A DNA stretch of 5,137 nucleotides from Phycisphaerales bacterium (GCA_003533825.1 DQCG01000163.1:1-5137), one strand, 5' to 3'. Shown: positions 1-5,137, counted from the stretch's first letter. Notes: generated by a model from the sequence alone, not told the origin. Translations and numbers: made by a program.

Positions 1-314
1 AATTTGACCTCGTTTCGCGGCAGGCGGTCGTAGAAGAGCAGCCGGATGATTCGCGGCACGGCGATATGGAAATTCACCGTCGATACCCAATCTTGCCCAT
101 CCGGCTCGAAATCACGCCGGAGCTGGCTCACTTCGCACCAGCTATCGAAATCGTAATTGGAATATCGACCCTCCTCGAGCGAGACGACCTCGGCGAGGTC
201 GCGGAAAAGCAGGGAAAACGCCCGTCTGGCGCCGACTATGCGGATCGCCATATAATGCTTGTTCAGCACCAGGACGTTACAGTCCAGACCCGATTGATAT
301 TCTCCGGCAATCAT
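1..314 (-). CDS. HNH endonuclease family protein, N-terminal part (gene runs off the left edge)
   Basis: Reading the minus strand from ATG at 314-312 gives 104 open codons to the window edge with no stop. The translation contains VLVLNKHYMAIRIVGARRAF (residues about 14-33), then a DLAEVVSLEEG stretch, then NFHIAVPRIIRLLFYDRLP near residues 81-99. From memory of the family, this is the conserved N-terminal region of bacterial HNH endonuclease-like proteins common in planctomycetes and cyanobacteria. In those proteins a CxxC-type HNH nuclease domain follows directly; here it lies outside the window, so catalytic residues cannot be checked. The start is the first ATG after an in-frame TGA (320-318) and lacks a clear Shine-Dalgarno sequence. 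Residues before LDCNVLVLN may therefore be over-called or leaderless. The gene follows csp in the same direction with a 200-bp gap and probably has its own promoter. The cellular role is unknown; the family is not a classical restriction enzyme. Confidence 0.8.
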   Translation of the reverse strand, partial: MIAGEYQSGLDCNVLVLNKHYMAIRIVGARRAFSLLFRDLAEVVSLEEGRYSNYDFDSWCEVSQLRRDFEPDGQDWVSTVNFHIAVPRIIRLLFYDRLPRNEVK

Positions 315-372
315 AGCTCATATACCGTACGCCGTACTTATAGTCGAATTACTCGATGGTGTATTGGAGAAC

Positions 373-403
373 TCTATAACTTTTGCCGTCATGCTTTTAG
401 CAA
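373..403 (-). promoter_or_regulatory. Weak candidate promoter for the HNH gene
   Basis: On the minus strand a TTGCTA hexamer (403-398) lies 18-19 nt before an overlapping TTATAG/TATAGA (379-373). This would start transcription near 366, about 50 nt before the ATG at 314. The hexamers match the sigma-70 consensus only moderately, and AT-rich spacers throw up such matches by chance. The gap between csp and this gene, with a possible terminator in it, makes a separate promoter plausible. Confidence 0.22.
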
Positions 404-459
404 TGTAAGACGACTGACGATTTTGCTGTCGCTCAGGACTAAATCAGGCAGATAAGGGA

Positions 460-476
460 AAAACAAGGCTTGTTTT
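460..476 (-). terminator. Possible weak intrinsic terminator after csp
   Basis: A perfect 17-bp inverted repeat (AAAACAAG, one base, CTTGTTTT) starts 38 nt after the csp stop codon. In the minus-strand transcript the right arm ends in a run of five U. The stem is A/U-rich and would be weak, and the symmetrical loop must open to at least three bases, so termination strength is doubtful. A small CTCC/GGAG hairpin (494-483) lies just before it. The position between two same-strand genes fits a terminator, but no stronger evidence is available. Confidence 0.35.
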
Positions 477-514
477 GCTCTCCTCCCCTCGGAGCCCGAA
501 ATTACAAAGCAGCC

Positions 515-742
515 TTACGACTTTTCTTCGCTTCCCGAGGCTGATTTTGCAACTACATTCTCAGCTCTCAGTCCCTTGTCACCCTCGACAATTTCGAAAG
601 TGACAGGGTCGCCTTCTACAAGAGTTTTATATCCATCACCTGAAATACTTGAATAGTGGACGAAAATATCACGGCCATCATCGGTAGCGATAAATCCATA
701 ACCCTTACGCGGGTTAAACCACTTAACTTTTCCGTCTAACAT
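515..742 (-). CDS. Cold-shock domain protein, CspA family
   Basis: This 75-residue protein is a single cold-shock domain (OB-fold) that binds single-stranded RNA and DNA in the cytoplasm. In this family it acts as an RNA chaperone or transcription antiterminator. The nucleic-acid-binding surface is visible: GKVKWFN (residues 4-10), RNP1 as KGYGFI (13-18) and RNP2 as DIFVHY (25-30), followed by the usual EGDPVTFEI strand and GLRAENV near the end. A short Ser/Glu/Lys-rich tail (about 67-75) extends beyond the domain. Length is typical for the family (65-75 residues). The start is supported by a strong AAAAGGAG at 756-749, six bases before ATG. It lies 121 bp downstream of the HU gene on the same strand, which leaves room for its own promoter or a long leader, as is common for csp genes. 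Whether it is cold-induced cannot be read from the sequence. Confidence 0.96.
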   Translation of the reverse strand: MLDGKVKWFNPRKGYGFIATDDGRDIFVHYSSISGDGYKTLVEGDPVTFEIVEGDKGLRAENVVAKSASGSEEKS

Positions 743-748
743 GAAACG

Positions 749-756
749 CTCCTTTT
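749..756 (-). promoter_or_regulatory. Ribosome binding site of csp
   Basis: The minus strand reads AAAAGGAG with a six-base spacer to the ATG at 742. It is the clearest Shine-Dalgarno sequence of the three minus-strand genes. It fixes the csp start and suggests efficient translation. Confidence 0.8.
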
Positions 757-845
757 GTTAACTAAATCCAACTATTCGCCTATCGCCACACAATAATAGT
801 CGATGGTTCCCCATTAGAGCTGGTTGCGTTCTATTGCGGGCGATT

Positions 846-858
846 GCTATTTTACCGG
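846..858 (-). repeat. Copy 1 of a shared upstream motif (before csp)
   Basis: The minus strand reads CCGGTAAAATAGC here. A copy differing by one base (CCGGCAAAATAGC) lies at 1309-1297 upstream of the HU gene. This copy sits five bases past the HU stop codon and about 104 nt before the csp ATG. It may be a shared operator or promoter element; its TAAAAT core resembles a -10 hexamer, but no good -35 precedes it. Function is inferred only from position and recurrence. Confidence 0.35.
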
Positions 859-863
859 CATAC

Positions 864-1175
864 TTATTTCGCCTCGGCTGATTCAACGACAGGAGCGCAA
901 AGGTTTTCCCTCATCAGCCGGCCCATCTTAAACTTAACCGTTCGTTTCTCAGGAACTTCCACACGCTCGAGGGTTTTCGGATTCTGGGCAACCCTCGCAG
1001 CTCTGGTCCTGGTTTCGAAAACGCCAAAGTCTCGGAATTCCAAACGGTTATTTTCACACAGTTCCCTTGTTACTTCATCAAGGAACGCCTGAATTATGCA
1101 CTTTACTGTAACTCTTTTTGCTTGTGTCCGCTCCGCAATCCGGTCAATAAGTTCCTTCTTTGTAATTGTTGCCAT
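864..1175 (-). CDS. HU/IHF-family nucleoid DNA-binding protein
   Basis: This 103-residue protein belongs to the HU/IHF family of histone-like proteins, which dimerise, bind the DNA minor groove and bend DNA. The N-terminal helical dimerisation half starts TKKELIDRIAERTQ (residues 5-18) and continues to about residue 42. The beta-saddle begins with RDFGVF (48-53). The DNA-binding arm carries the family signature, with the intercalating proline in QNPKT (P66), and the arm returns through RTVKFKMGRLMRE (78-90). The tail ENLCAPVVESAEAK makes it about 10 residues longer than the usual 90-95. Two to three cysteines (26, 40, 93) are unusual for HU. The start is supported by GAGGT at 1185-1181, five bases before ATG. 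It is the first of three minus-strand genes and is divergent from signal peptidase across a long AT-rich spacer. HU cannot be told from IHF-like here, since specificity and partner are not evident. Confidence 0.95.
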   Translation of the reverse strand: MATITKKELIDRIAERTQAKRVTVKCIIQAFLDEVTRELCENNRLEFRDFGVFETRTRAARVAQNPKTLERVEVPEKRTVKFKMGRLMRENLCAPVVESAEAK

Positions 1176-1180
1176 AGACT

Positions 1181-1185
1181 ACCTC
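1181..1185 (-). promoter_or_regulatory. Ribosome binding site of the HU gene
   Basis: The minus strand reads GAGGT five bases before the ATG at 1175-1173. This supports the chosen start, which also matches where HU proteins normally begin. Confidence 0.65.
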
Positions 1186-1224
1186 ATTTCAGGAAAGAGC
1201 AATAGGAAACTGGATTTTGTTTAC

Positions 1225-1254
1225 ATTTTAAAAAGCTGCTGTTTAACAACCCAA
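1225..1254 (-). promoter_or_regulatory. Candidate HU promoter
   Basis: On the minus strand TTGGGT (1254-1249) and TAAAAT (1230-1225) are 18 bp apart. This predicts a transcript starting near 1218 with a leader of about 43 nt. The -10 is good and the -35 is partial. It lies at the edge of a G/T-rich (minus-strand) tract containing GTTGT repeats. Alternative starts further upstream, near the 1297-1309 motif, are possible. Confidence 0.35.
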
Positions 1255-1296
1255 CAACTCATCACACAACTCCACACATTCTACGGTTTATATGCG

Positions 1297-1309
1297 GCTA
1301 TTTTGCCGG
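1297..1309 (-). repeat. Copy 2 of a shared upstream motif (before HU)
   Basis: The minus strand reads CCGGCAAAATAGC, matching 12 of 13 bases with the copy at 858-846. It lies about 122 nt before the HU ATG, a distance similar to that of the other copy from csp. A looser GGCAAAA core also appears upstream of the HNH gene (minus strand, near 389-383). Confidence 0.35.
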
Positions 1310-1417
1310 TGCTTTTCACAGCAAGAATCCCTTTTGCCGACCGCAATATCAAACGATAAAATGCAAATTTTCAAACTTCGCAACTCACTATACAACAAAG
1401 ACTTCTATACATCAAGC

Positions 1418-1442
1418 AAATTTCGTATAAATTTCTTAAGAA
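1418..1442. repeat. AAATTTC direct repeats and TTCTTAAGAA palindrome
   Basis: AAATTTC occurs at 1418-1424 and 1429-1435, starting 11 bp apart, about one helical turn. The second copy overlaps a perfect 10-bp palindrome at 1433-1442. Such spacing can mark a protein-binding site, but in AT-rich DNA chance is a real alternative. Confidence 0.25.
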
Positions 1443-1512
1443 TCCCAAAATTTTTTACACCATCGGGCATGAAAGAAAAACCTGAGTATATTTACTGTCC
1501 ATCAAACGTCAA

Positions 1513-1568
1513 ACAGTGTCATGTAAAGAAAGAGAAATATTCGGCAATAACTCCTCAAAGGACACTGT
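1513..1568. repeat. Inverted repeat ACAGTGTC/GACACTGT, 40-nt loop
   Basis: ACAGTGTC (1513-1520) and its exact reverse complement GACACTGT (1561-1568) bracket an A-rich 40-nt segment. A further ACTGT lies at 1494-1498. The arms could form a stem in a transcript of either strand or serve as paired operator half-sites. No U-run follows, so it is not a typical terminator. Confidence 0.3.
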
Positions 1569-1660
1569 ATTGGCAGGAAAACCCATCTTCGGAACAATTC
1601 AATATAAGCCTATGATTAACAAATTCTTATGCAAAAATGCCCTCAAAACAAATTAGTTTA

Positions 1661-1689
1661 TTGACCGGCATGGGATTTGTCGGCATAAT
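1661..1689 (+). promoter_or_regulatory. Sigma-70-like promoter of signal peptidase I
   Basis: TTGACC (1661-1666) and CATAAT (1684-1689) are separated by exactly 17 bp, each with five of six consensus bases. Transcription would begin near 1696, giving a leader of about 66 nt before the ATG at 1762. This is the best promoter match in the window, and it points at the right gene. Confidence 0.55.
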
Positions 1690-1748
1690 TAATGTTCTTA
1701 ATTTTTATATTTTCTCTGAAATCAGGGATGCAGAGTTTACTTTAGAGC

Positions 1749-1752
1749 AGGA
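1749..1752 (+). promoter_or_regulatory. Ribosome binding site of signal peptidase I
   Basis: AGGA lies nine bases before the ATG at 1762. It is short and rather distant, but that ATG is the first after an in-frame TGA at 1717-1719, so the start is well constrained. Confidence 0.5.
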
Positions 1753-1761
1753 TTTGTATTT

Positions 1762-3327
1762 ATGTCTCCAGATAAGAGCGATAAGAGAAATATCGTTAAG
1801 CAGTCTCGGAAAAGTAAAGACAGGGCGGCCGAAATTGCAAACACCTTCGAATGGCTGATCACCGCTTTCATATTGGCCTTTGTCTTCCGGGCTTTCGTTA
1901 TGGAGGCTTTTCGCATACCGACCGGCAGTATGGCCGATACGCTGATGGGGGCCCATTTTCGGCTTCGATGCCGTCAATGCGGATATAAGTACGATCACGG
2001 CTTTGTGCCGCGACAATATCGCCTGCCGGAGGATACCGTGCCGTCCAGCAACACCAAGCCGCCCGTGACCCGCTGCCCCAGTTGCGGTCATTTCGATCGG
2101 ACCAGGGCAGGGATGCCGGTAGCCAACGGCGACCGCATTCTCGTGTTAAAGTGTATTTATCAGTACCTTGAGCCCAAACGATGGGATGTTATCGTATTCA
2201 AGAATCCACCCGAGCCGACAATCAATTACATCAAGCGATTAGTCGGCCTTCCGGGCGAGAGTGTCCAGATAATCGACGGTGATATCTATATCGACGGTCA
2301 AATCAGTCGAAAACCCGCCAAGGTTCAGAACGAGCTTTGGATGCCCGTTTACGATAACGATTATCAGCCGGTCGCACCAAGAGAAGGTTTTTTTAACGGC
2401 CATACCTGGCAGCAGCCGTTCAAAAACGTCCGTGGCTCAAAATGGATAATAGAAGACAGAAACAATCCGACCATATTCAGCCTGGATTCGCCCGACGAGG
2501 CTTCCGGCCAAATCAATTCACTGGTTTACGATACTTCCATCGGCAACAATTTCAGAGCAACCTATGCATACGATAACGTCAACGAATACGATTCTCTGCC
2601 GTACTGCAGCGACTTGATGGTGCGTTTTGACTGCCGGGCGAACTCCCGGGGACGTATCGGAATCGCCCTGAGCAAATATCGAACCAACTACAAAGCATGG
2701 ATCGACTTGACAACGGGCGAGATGGTCATCGCCAGGCAGGAGAACGGTAAACAGAGCATAGAGCTGACCCGAATGTCAATCGAGTCGCCGGCAAATGGTG
2801 ATTCCAATGTAGTTAAATTCGCGAACGTCGACCACCAATTAATATTTGAGTTCGCCAACAACAAATTAACCTTTGACCTGGGACATGATCTCGAAGACGT
2901 CGGCACGATTCAGGAAGATGTCGAGCCGCAAGTGGAAATCTTCGGTTCGGGCAAACTGACACTCTCCCACATAGCGATTTTCAGGGACATTCATTACACG
3001 GAGCCGAGGTTGATCAGCAGAAGAGTGGCAGGCAGAGCCACAAAGGACAATCCCTTTGTGCTCGAAGAAGATCAGTTTTTCGTTCTGGGCGACAACAGTC
3101 CGAACAGTCAGGACGGCAGGTTGTGGGAAAGGCCCGGCGTGGCGAATAAAGGATTGCCCGAATACCGCGAGGGGACGGTTCCGCGTGACTACCTCGTGGG
3201 CAAGGCGATGTTCGTCTATTGGCCCAGCGGATTCAAGCCATTCGCAGAGTTTCCGTTCGGAATCGGCATTATTCCCAATATCGGCCGGATGCGTCTTATC
3301 TACGGCGGCTCGAACGGAACTGAGTAA
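1762..3327 (+). CDS. lepB: Signal peptidase I with two large insertions
   Basis: This 521-residue membrane serine protease cleaves signal peptides from exported proteins (family S26, Ser/Lys dyad). A basic N-terminus precedes one membrane segment (about 31-50). Box B follows as RIPTGSMADTL, with nucleophile Ser56. Boxes C/D read WDVIVFKNP (141-149) and YIKRLVGLPGE, with general base Lys158. Box E is GDNSPNSQDGR (443-453), with the conserved Ser449, Asp451 and Arg453. The end is AMFVYWPSG and a final hydrophobic-basic stretch. All catalytic elements are present, so it should be active. Bacterial enzymes are usually about 180-330 residues. The excess here comes from a Cys-pair segment (C70/C73, C105/C108) between Ser and Lys boxes, and a beta-rich block of about 240 residues (roughly 186-428) before box E. 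Similar enlargement is, to my knowledge, seen in planctomycetes. By topology both inserts should lie outside the cytoplasmic membrane with the catalytic domain. It has its own likely promoter, and a hairpin lies between it and the next gene. Confidence 0.94.
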   Translation: MSPDKSDKRNIVKQSRKSKDRAAEIANTFEWLITAFILAFVFRAFVMEAFRIPTGSMADTLMGAHFRLRCRQCGYKYDHGFVPRQYRLPEDTVPSSNTKPPVTRCPSCGHFDRTRAGMPVANGDRILVLKCIYQYLEPKRWDVIVFKNPPEPTINYIKRLVGLPGESVQIIDGDIYIDGQISRKPAKVQNELWMPVYDNDYQPVAPREGFFNGHTWQQPFKNVRGSKWIIEDRNNPTIFSLDSPDEASGQINSLVYDTSIGNNFRATYAYDNVNEYDSLPYCSDLMVRFDCRANSRGRIGIALSKYRTNYKAWIDLTTGEMVIARQENGKQSIELTRMSIESPANGDSNVVKFANVDHQLIFEFANNKLTFDLGHDLEDVGTIQEDVEPQVEIFGSGKLTLSHIAIFRDIHYTEPRLISRRVAGRATKDNPFVLEEDQFFVLGDNSPNSQDGRLWERPGVANKGLPEYREGTVPRDYLVGKAMFVYWPSGFKPFAEFPFGIGIIPNIGRMRLIYGGSNGTE

Positions 3328-3354
3328 CCGCTAAAATCGTTCTGTTACATAGTG

Positions 3355-3379
3355 GTGCCTGTCAAACGAAAGCAGGCAC
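3355..3379 (+). terminator. Hairpin between signal peptidase and rhamnosidase genes
   Basis: GTGCCTG (3355-3361) and CAGGCAC (3373-3379) form a perfect 7-bp GC-rich stem with an 11-nt loop, 27 bases after the signal peptidase stop. No U-run follows, so it is not a classical intrinsic terminator. It could be a Rho-linked or transcript-stabilising hairpin, a regulatory structure in the leader of the next gene, or a stray REP-like palindrome. The arrangement suggests that the two plus-strand genes are at least partly uncoupled. Confidence 0.4.
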
Positions 3380-3410
3380 AGCCTTGAGACATAAAGCGAC
3401 GATGCATTTC

Positions 3411-3419
3411 AGGAAAGGG
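3411..3419 (+). promoter_or_regulatory. Ribosome binding site of the rhamnosidase gene
   Basis: The purine-rich AGGAAAGGG ends eight bases before ATG at 3428. The other nearby ATG (3423) is in a different frame and is not followed by the rhamnosidase reading frame, so 3428 is the start. Confidence 0.65.
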
Positions 3420-3427
3420 ACAATGAT

Positions 3428-5137
3428 ATGAACAGGATCAAATTAATACAGGTGATAGGAATTGTTTTTTTGTCACTTTCGGGCTTGGGGTGTACGGACG
3501 AAGGGGCAATACACAAAAGCGACAAAACTCAGGACACAGGGGTCTCGCCCGGGCATCTGCGCTGTGAGTACCGCGAGAACGCCCTGGGTATCGACGTAGT
3601 CAATCCCCGGCTGAGTTGGTTTCTCAAATCCGAACGCCGATCCGACGTACAGGGCGCCTATCAAATTCTGGTGGCCGCCGGCGAAGAAACATTAGAGCAG
3701 GACAAAGGTGACCTGTGGAACAGCGGCAAAGTCAAATCGGACCAGAGCAATCAGGTGGTGTACAAGGGCAAGACGCTAAAGTCGCGGATGCGCTGCTACT
3801 GGAAGGTGCGCGTGTGGGATAAGGATGGACGCGTGTCGGCCTGGAGCGAGCCGGCGATGTGGACCGTTGGTCTGCTCAATCCTAAAGACTGGCAGGCCAA
3901 ATGGATTGGTTATGACGCAGAACCGGATGCGCCCTACGTAGATAAAGAAAAAACCGACCAGCTCAGTCTGGCGTCAATCAAGTGGATATGGTTTGACGAA
4001 GGCGAACCGGCCAAAAATGCCCCGATCGGTACACGGTTCTTCAGGCGCGCCGTTGAAATCGGATCTGATAAAGCAATCAAACGTGCAATATTCCGTCTGA
4101 TGGCGGATAACGAAGCAATACTTTTCGTTAACGGCCACCAGGCGGGCAAGGCAACCGGCTGGCAGAACGAACAGATCCTCGATATCACCGAGAACCTCGC
4201 CGTGGGAGAAAATATACTGGCTATGGCCGTCGCGAACCTGGGTGATGCCGCCAATCCGGCGGGGCTCGCCGGCAAGTTGCTGATTGAGTTCGAGGACGGC
4301 CAGACAATTGCCATTTCGACCGACAATTCATGGAAGGCATCCAAAGCCGAACAGAACAACTGGCAAAAACCGGACTTCGACGACGATACATGGCCCGGCG
4401 CGAAAGAAATTGCACAGATGGGCGATTCGCCATGGGGACAGCCGGCACAGACCGGGCTGGTTCTGCCTCCACCGCCATACCTGCGTAAAAGCTTTTTCGT
4501 CTACAAGCCCGTAAAACGCGCCGTAGTGTATGCCTCGGCCCTCGGTCTGTACGAGCTGCAGATAAACGGCAAACGCGTCGGGCAGGACTACTTCACTCCC
4601 GGCTGGACCGACTATACCAAACGGGTGTACTACCAGGCTTATGACGTCACCAATTTACTTACTCAGAGCGGCAACGCCATCGGGGCGATTCTTGCCGATG
4701 GGTGGTATACCGGATACCTGGGCTTCGGTCGAAAGAGAGAGCATTACGGCAGCGAACCGCGGTTGTTGGTGCAGCTCGAAATCGAATACCCGGACGGGAC
4801 CACACAAACAATTGTGACCGATGAATCATGGAAGGCATCATACGGGCCGCTCTTCGAGTCGGACTTTCTGATGGGCGAAACCTACGACGGCCGTAAAGAA
4901 GCCGCGGACTGGTGCTCGTACTGGTTCGACGCTTCGAACTGGCAGCCGGTGGCCGTCACCGACCGGATCGAGGCAAAAATCGAATCCTATCCCGGCGTGA
5001 CAGTACGGAAAATCATGGACATCAACGCGAAGGAAATCACCGAGCCGAAGGAAGGTGCATACGTCTTCGATATGGGCCAGAATTTTGCCGGCTGGGTCCG
5101 ATTGAAGGCCAGTGGCGAGGCCGGCACGAAAATCGTG
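3428..5137 (+). CDS. Secreted alpha-L-rhamnosidase (GH78 type), N-terminal 570 residues; catalytic domain outside
   Basis: The frame stays open from ATG to the right edge. GH78 enzymes remove terminal alpha-L-rhamnose from polysaccharides and glycosides by an inverting mechanism. The N-terminus (MNRIK, hydrophobic 6-21, Cys22 after SGLG) looks like a lipoprotein signal, though the lipobox is imperfect, so an exported, membrane-anchored location is likely. Residues 44-149 form the Ig/fibronectin-like entry domain, with LRCEYRENALGIDVVNPRLS, YWKVRVWDKDG and WQAKWIG. Residues about 203-340 form an extra beta-sandwich module. Residues 351-508 match the rhamnosidase N-domain (RAVVYASALGLYELQINGKR, ADGWYTGYLG, FLMGETYDGR). 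From about 543, YVFDMGQNFAGWVRLKASGE opens the next beta domain, which is cut by the edge. The (alpha/alpha)6 barrel with the acid/base glutamates is not in the window, so activity cannot be confirmed. Context suggests polysaccharide scavenging; neighbours to the right would show whether a sugar-use cluster follows. Confidence 0.92.
   Translation, partial: MNRIKLIQVIGIVFLSLSGLGCTDEGAIHKSDKTQDTGVSPGHLRCEYRENALGIDVVNPRLSWFLKSERRSDVQGAYQILVAAGEETLEQDKGDLWNSGKVKSDQSNQVVYKGKTLKSRMRCYWKVRVWDKDGRVSAWSEPAMWTVGLLNPKDWQAKWIGYDAEPDAPYVDKEKTDQLSLASIKWIWFDEGEPAKNAPIGTRFFRRAVEIGSDKAIKRAIFRLMADNEAILFVNGHQAGKATGWQNEQILDITENLAVGENILAMAVANLGDAANPAGLAGKLLIEFEDGQTIAISTDNSWKASKAEQNNWQKPDFDDDTWPGAKEIAQMGDSPWGQPAQTGLVLPPPPYLRKSFFVYKPVKRAVVYASALGLYELQINGKRVGQDYFTPGWTDYTKRVYYQAYDVTNLLTQSGNAIGAILADGWYTGYLGFGRKREHYGSEPRLLVQLEIEYPDGTTQTIVTDESWKASYGPLFESDFLMGETYDGRKEAADWCSYWFDASNWQPVAVTDRIEAKIESYPGVTVRKIMDINAKEITEPKEGAYVFDMGQNFAGWVRLKASGEAGTKIV

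Larger units (their letters stand above)
1176..1761. other. AT-rich 586-bp divergent intergenic region
   Basis: No convincing gene is seen between HU and signal peptidase. Plus-strand open frames at 1292-1615 and 1637-1858 lack a ribosome binding site and recognisable motifs; the second also overlaps the signal peptidase start. The region holds a likely plus-strand promoter near its right end, a weaker minus-strand promoter for HU near its left end, and a 43-nt G-free tract (1242-1284). It also holds the second copy of the CCGGYAAAATAGC motif (1309-1297), AAATTTC repeats with a TTCTTAAGAA palindrome (1418-1442), and an 8-bp inverted repeat with a 40-nt loop (1513-1568). It is long for a simple promoter region, so a small RNA or long leaders are possible but unproven. 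Confidence 0.6.

Noticed and set aside
66..455. Plus-strand 129-codon open frame
   Set aside because: It lies opposite the HNH-family gene, whose minus-strand translation shows clear family motifs. The plus-strand product shows none.
803..814. ATGG/CCAT mini-hairpin in the csp leader
   Set aside because: A four-base stem with a four-base loop is expected by chance, and no cold-box-like sequence could be identified around it.
844..1092. Plus-strand 82-codon open frame
   Set aside because: It is antisense to the well-recognised HU gene, has no ribosome binding site and looks like no known family.
1292..1615. Plus-strand 107-codon open frame in the intergenic region
   Set aside because: It has no Shine-Dalgarno sequence, no domain-like pattern and biased AT-driven composition. 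It is kept only as part of an unexplained region.
1637..1858. Plus-strand 73-codon open frame before signal peptidase
   Set aside because: It overlaps the signal peptidase start by about 97 bases in another frame and spans the likely promoter. The hydrophobic stretch is explained by AT-rich codons.
1185..3417. CATTTCAGGAAAG occurs at 1185-1197 and 3405-3417
   Set aside because: One copy is in the minus-strand HU leader and the other in the plus-strand rhamnosidase ribosome-binding region, so relative orientation to the genes differs. Purine-rich Shine-Dalgarno-like sequence makes chance likely.
3934..4478. Two minus-strand open frames inside the rhamnosidase
   Set aside because: They are antisense shadows of a gene whose forward frame has continuous GH78-family motifs.

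Overview
The window looks like a chromosomal stretch from a planctomycete, most likely of the Phycisphaerae/Sedimentisphaerales type. This is an inference from gene architecture, not proven here. The pointers are a signal peptidase I enlarged by a Cys-pair (zinc-ribbon-like) insert and a long beta-rich insert, a secreted GH78-type alpha-L-rhamnosidase with an extra jelly-roll module, and an HNH protein of the 'VLVLNKHYMAIR' type. Coding regions have intermediate GC, while the non-coding DNA is clearly AT-richer. No phage, IS element, CRISPR array, tRNA or rRNA was seen.

Layout: three genes lie on the minus strand in the left quarter. Read in their own direction they are an HU/IHF-family DNA-binding protein (1175-864), a CspA-family cold-shock protein (742-515) and the N-terminal part of an HNH-endonuclease-family protein (314 to the left edge, C-terminus outside). 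A 586-bp AT-rich intergenic region (1176-1761) separates HU from the divergent plus-strand genes. These are signal peptidase I (1762-3327) and the first 570 codons of a lipoprotein alpha-L-rhamnosidase (3428 to the right edge, catalytic domain outside).

How they work together: HU and Csp are both small, abundant nucleic-acid chaperones (nucleoid architecture, RNA unfolding). A 13-nt near-identical motif precedes each of them at similar distance, which hints at shared control. Signal peptidase I processes exported proteins. The rhamnosidase is itself exported, but its lipobox-like signal would be cut by signal peptidase II rather than by LepB, so their adjacency probably has no direct functional meaning.

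The most distinctive content is protein architecture: the double insertion in the signal peptidase, and an apparent tandem duplication of a jelly-roll domain inside the rhamnosidase. No convincing undescribed multi-gene system is visible in this window.
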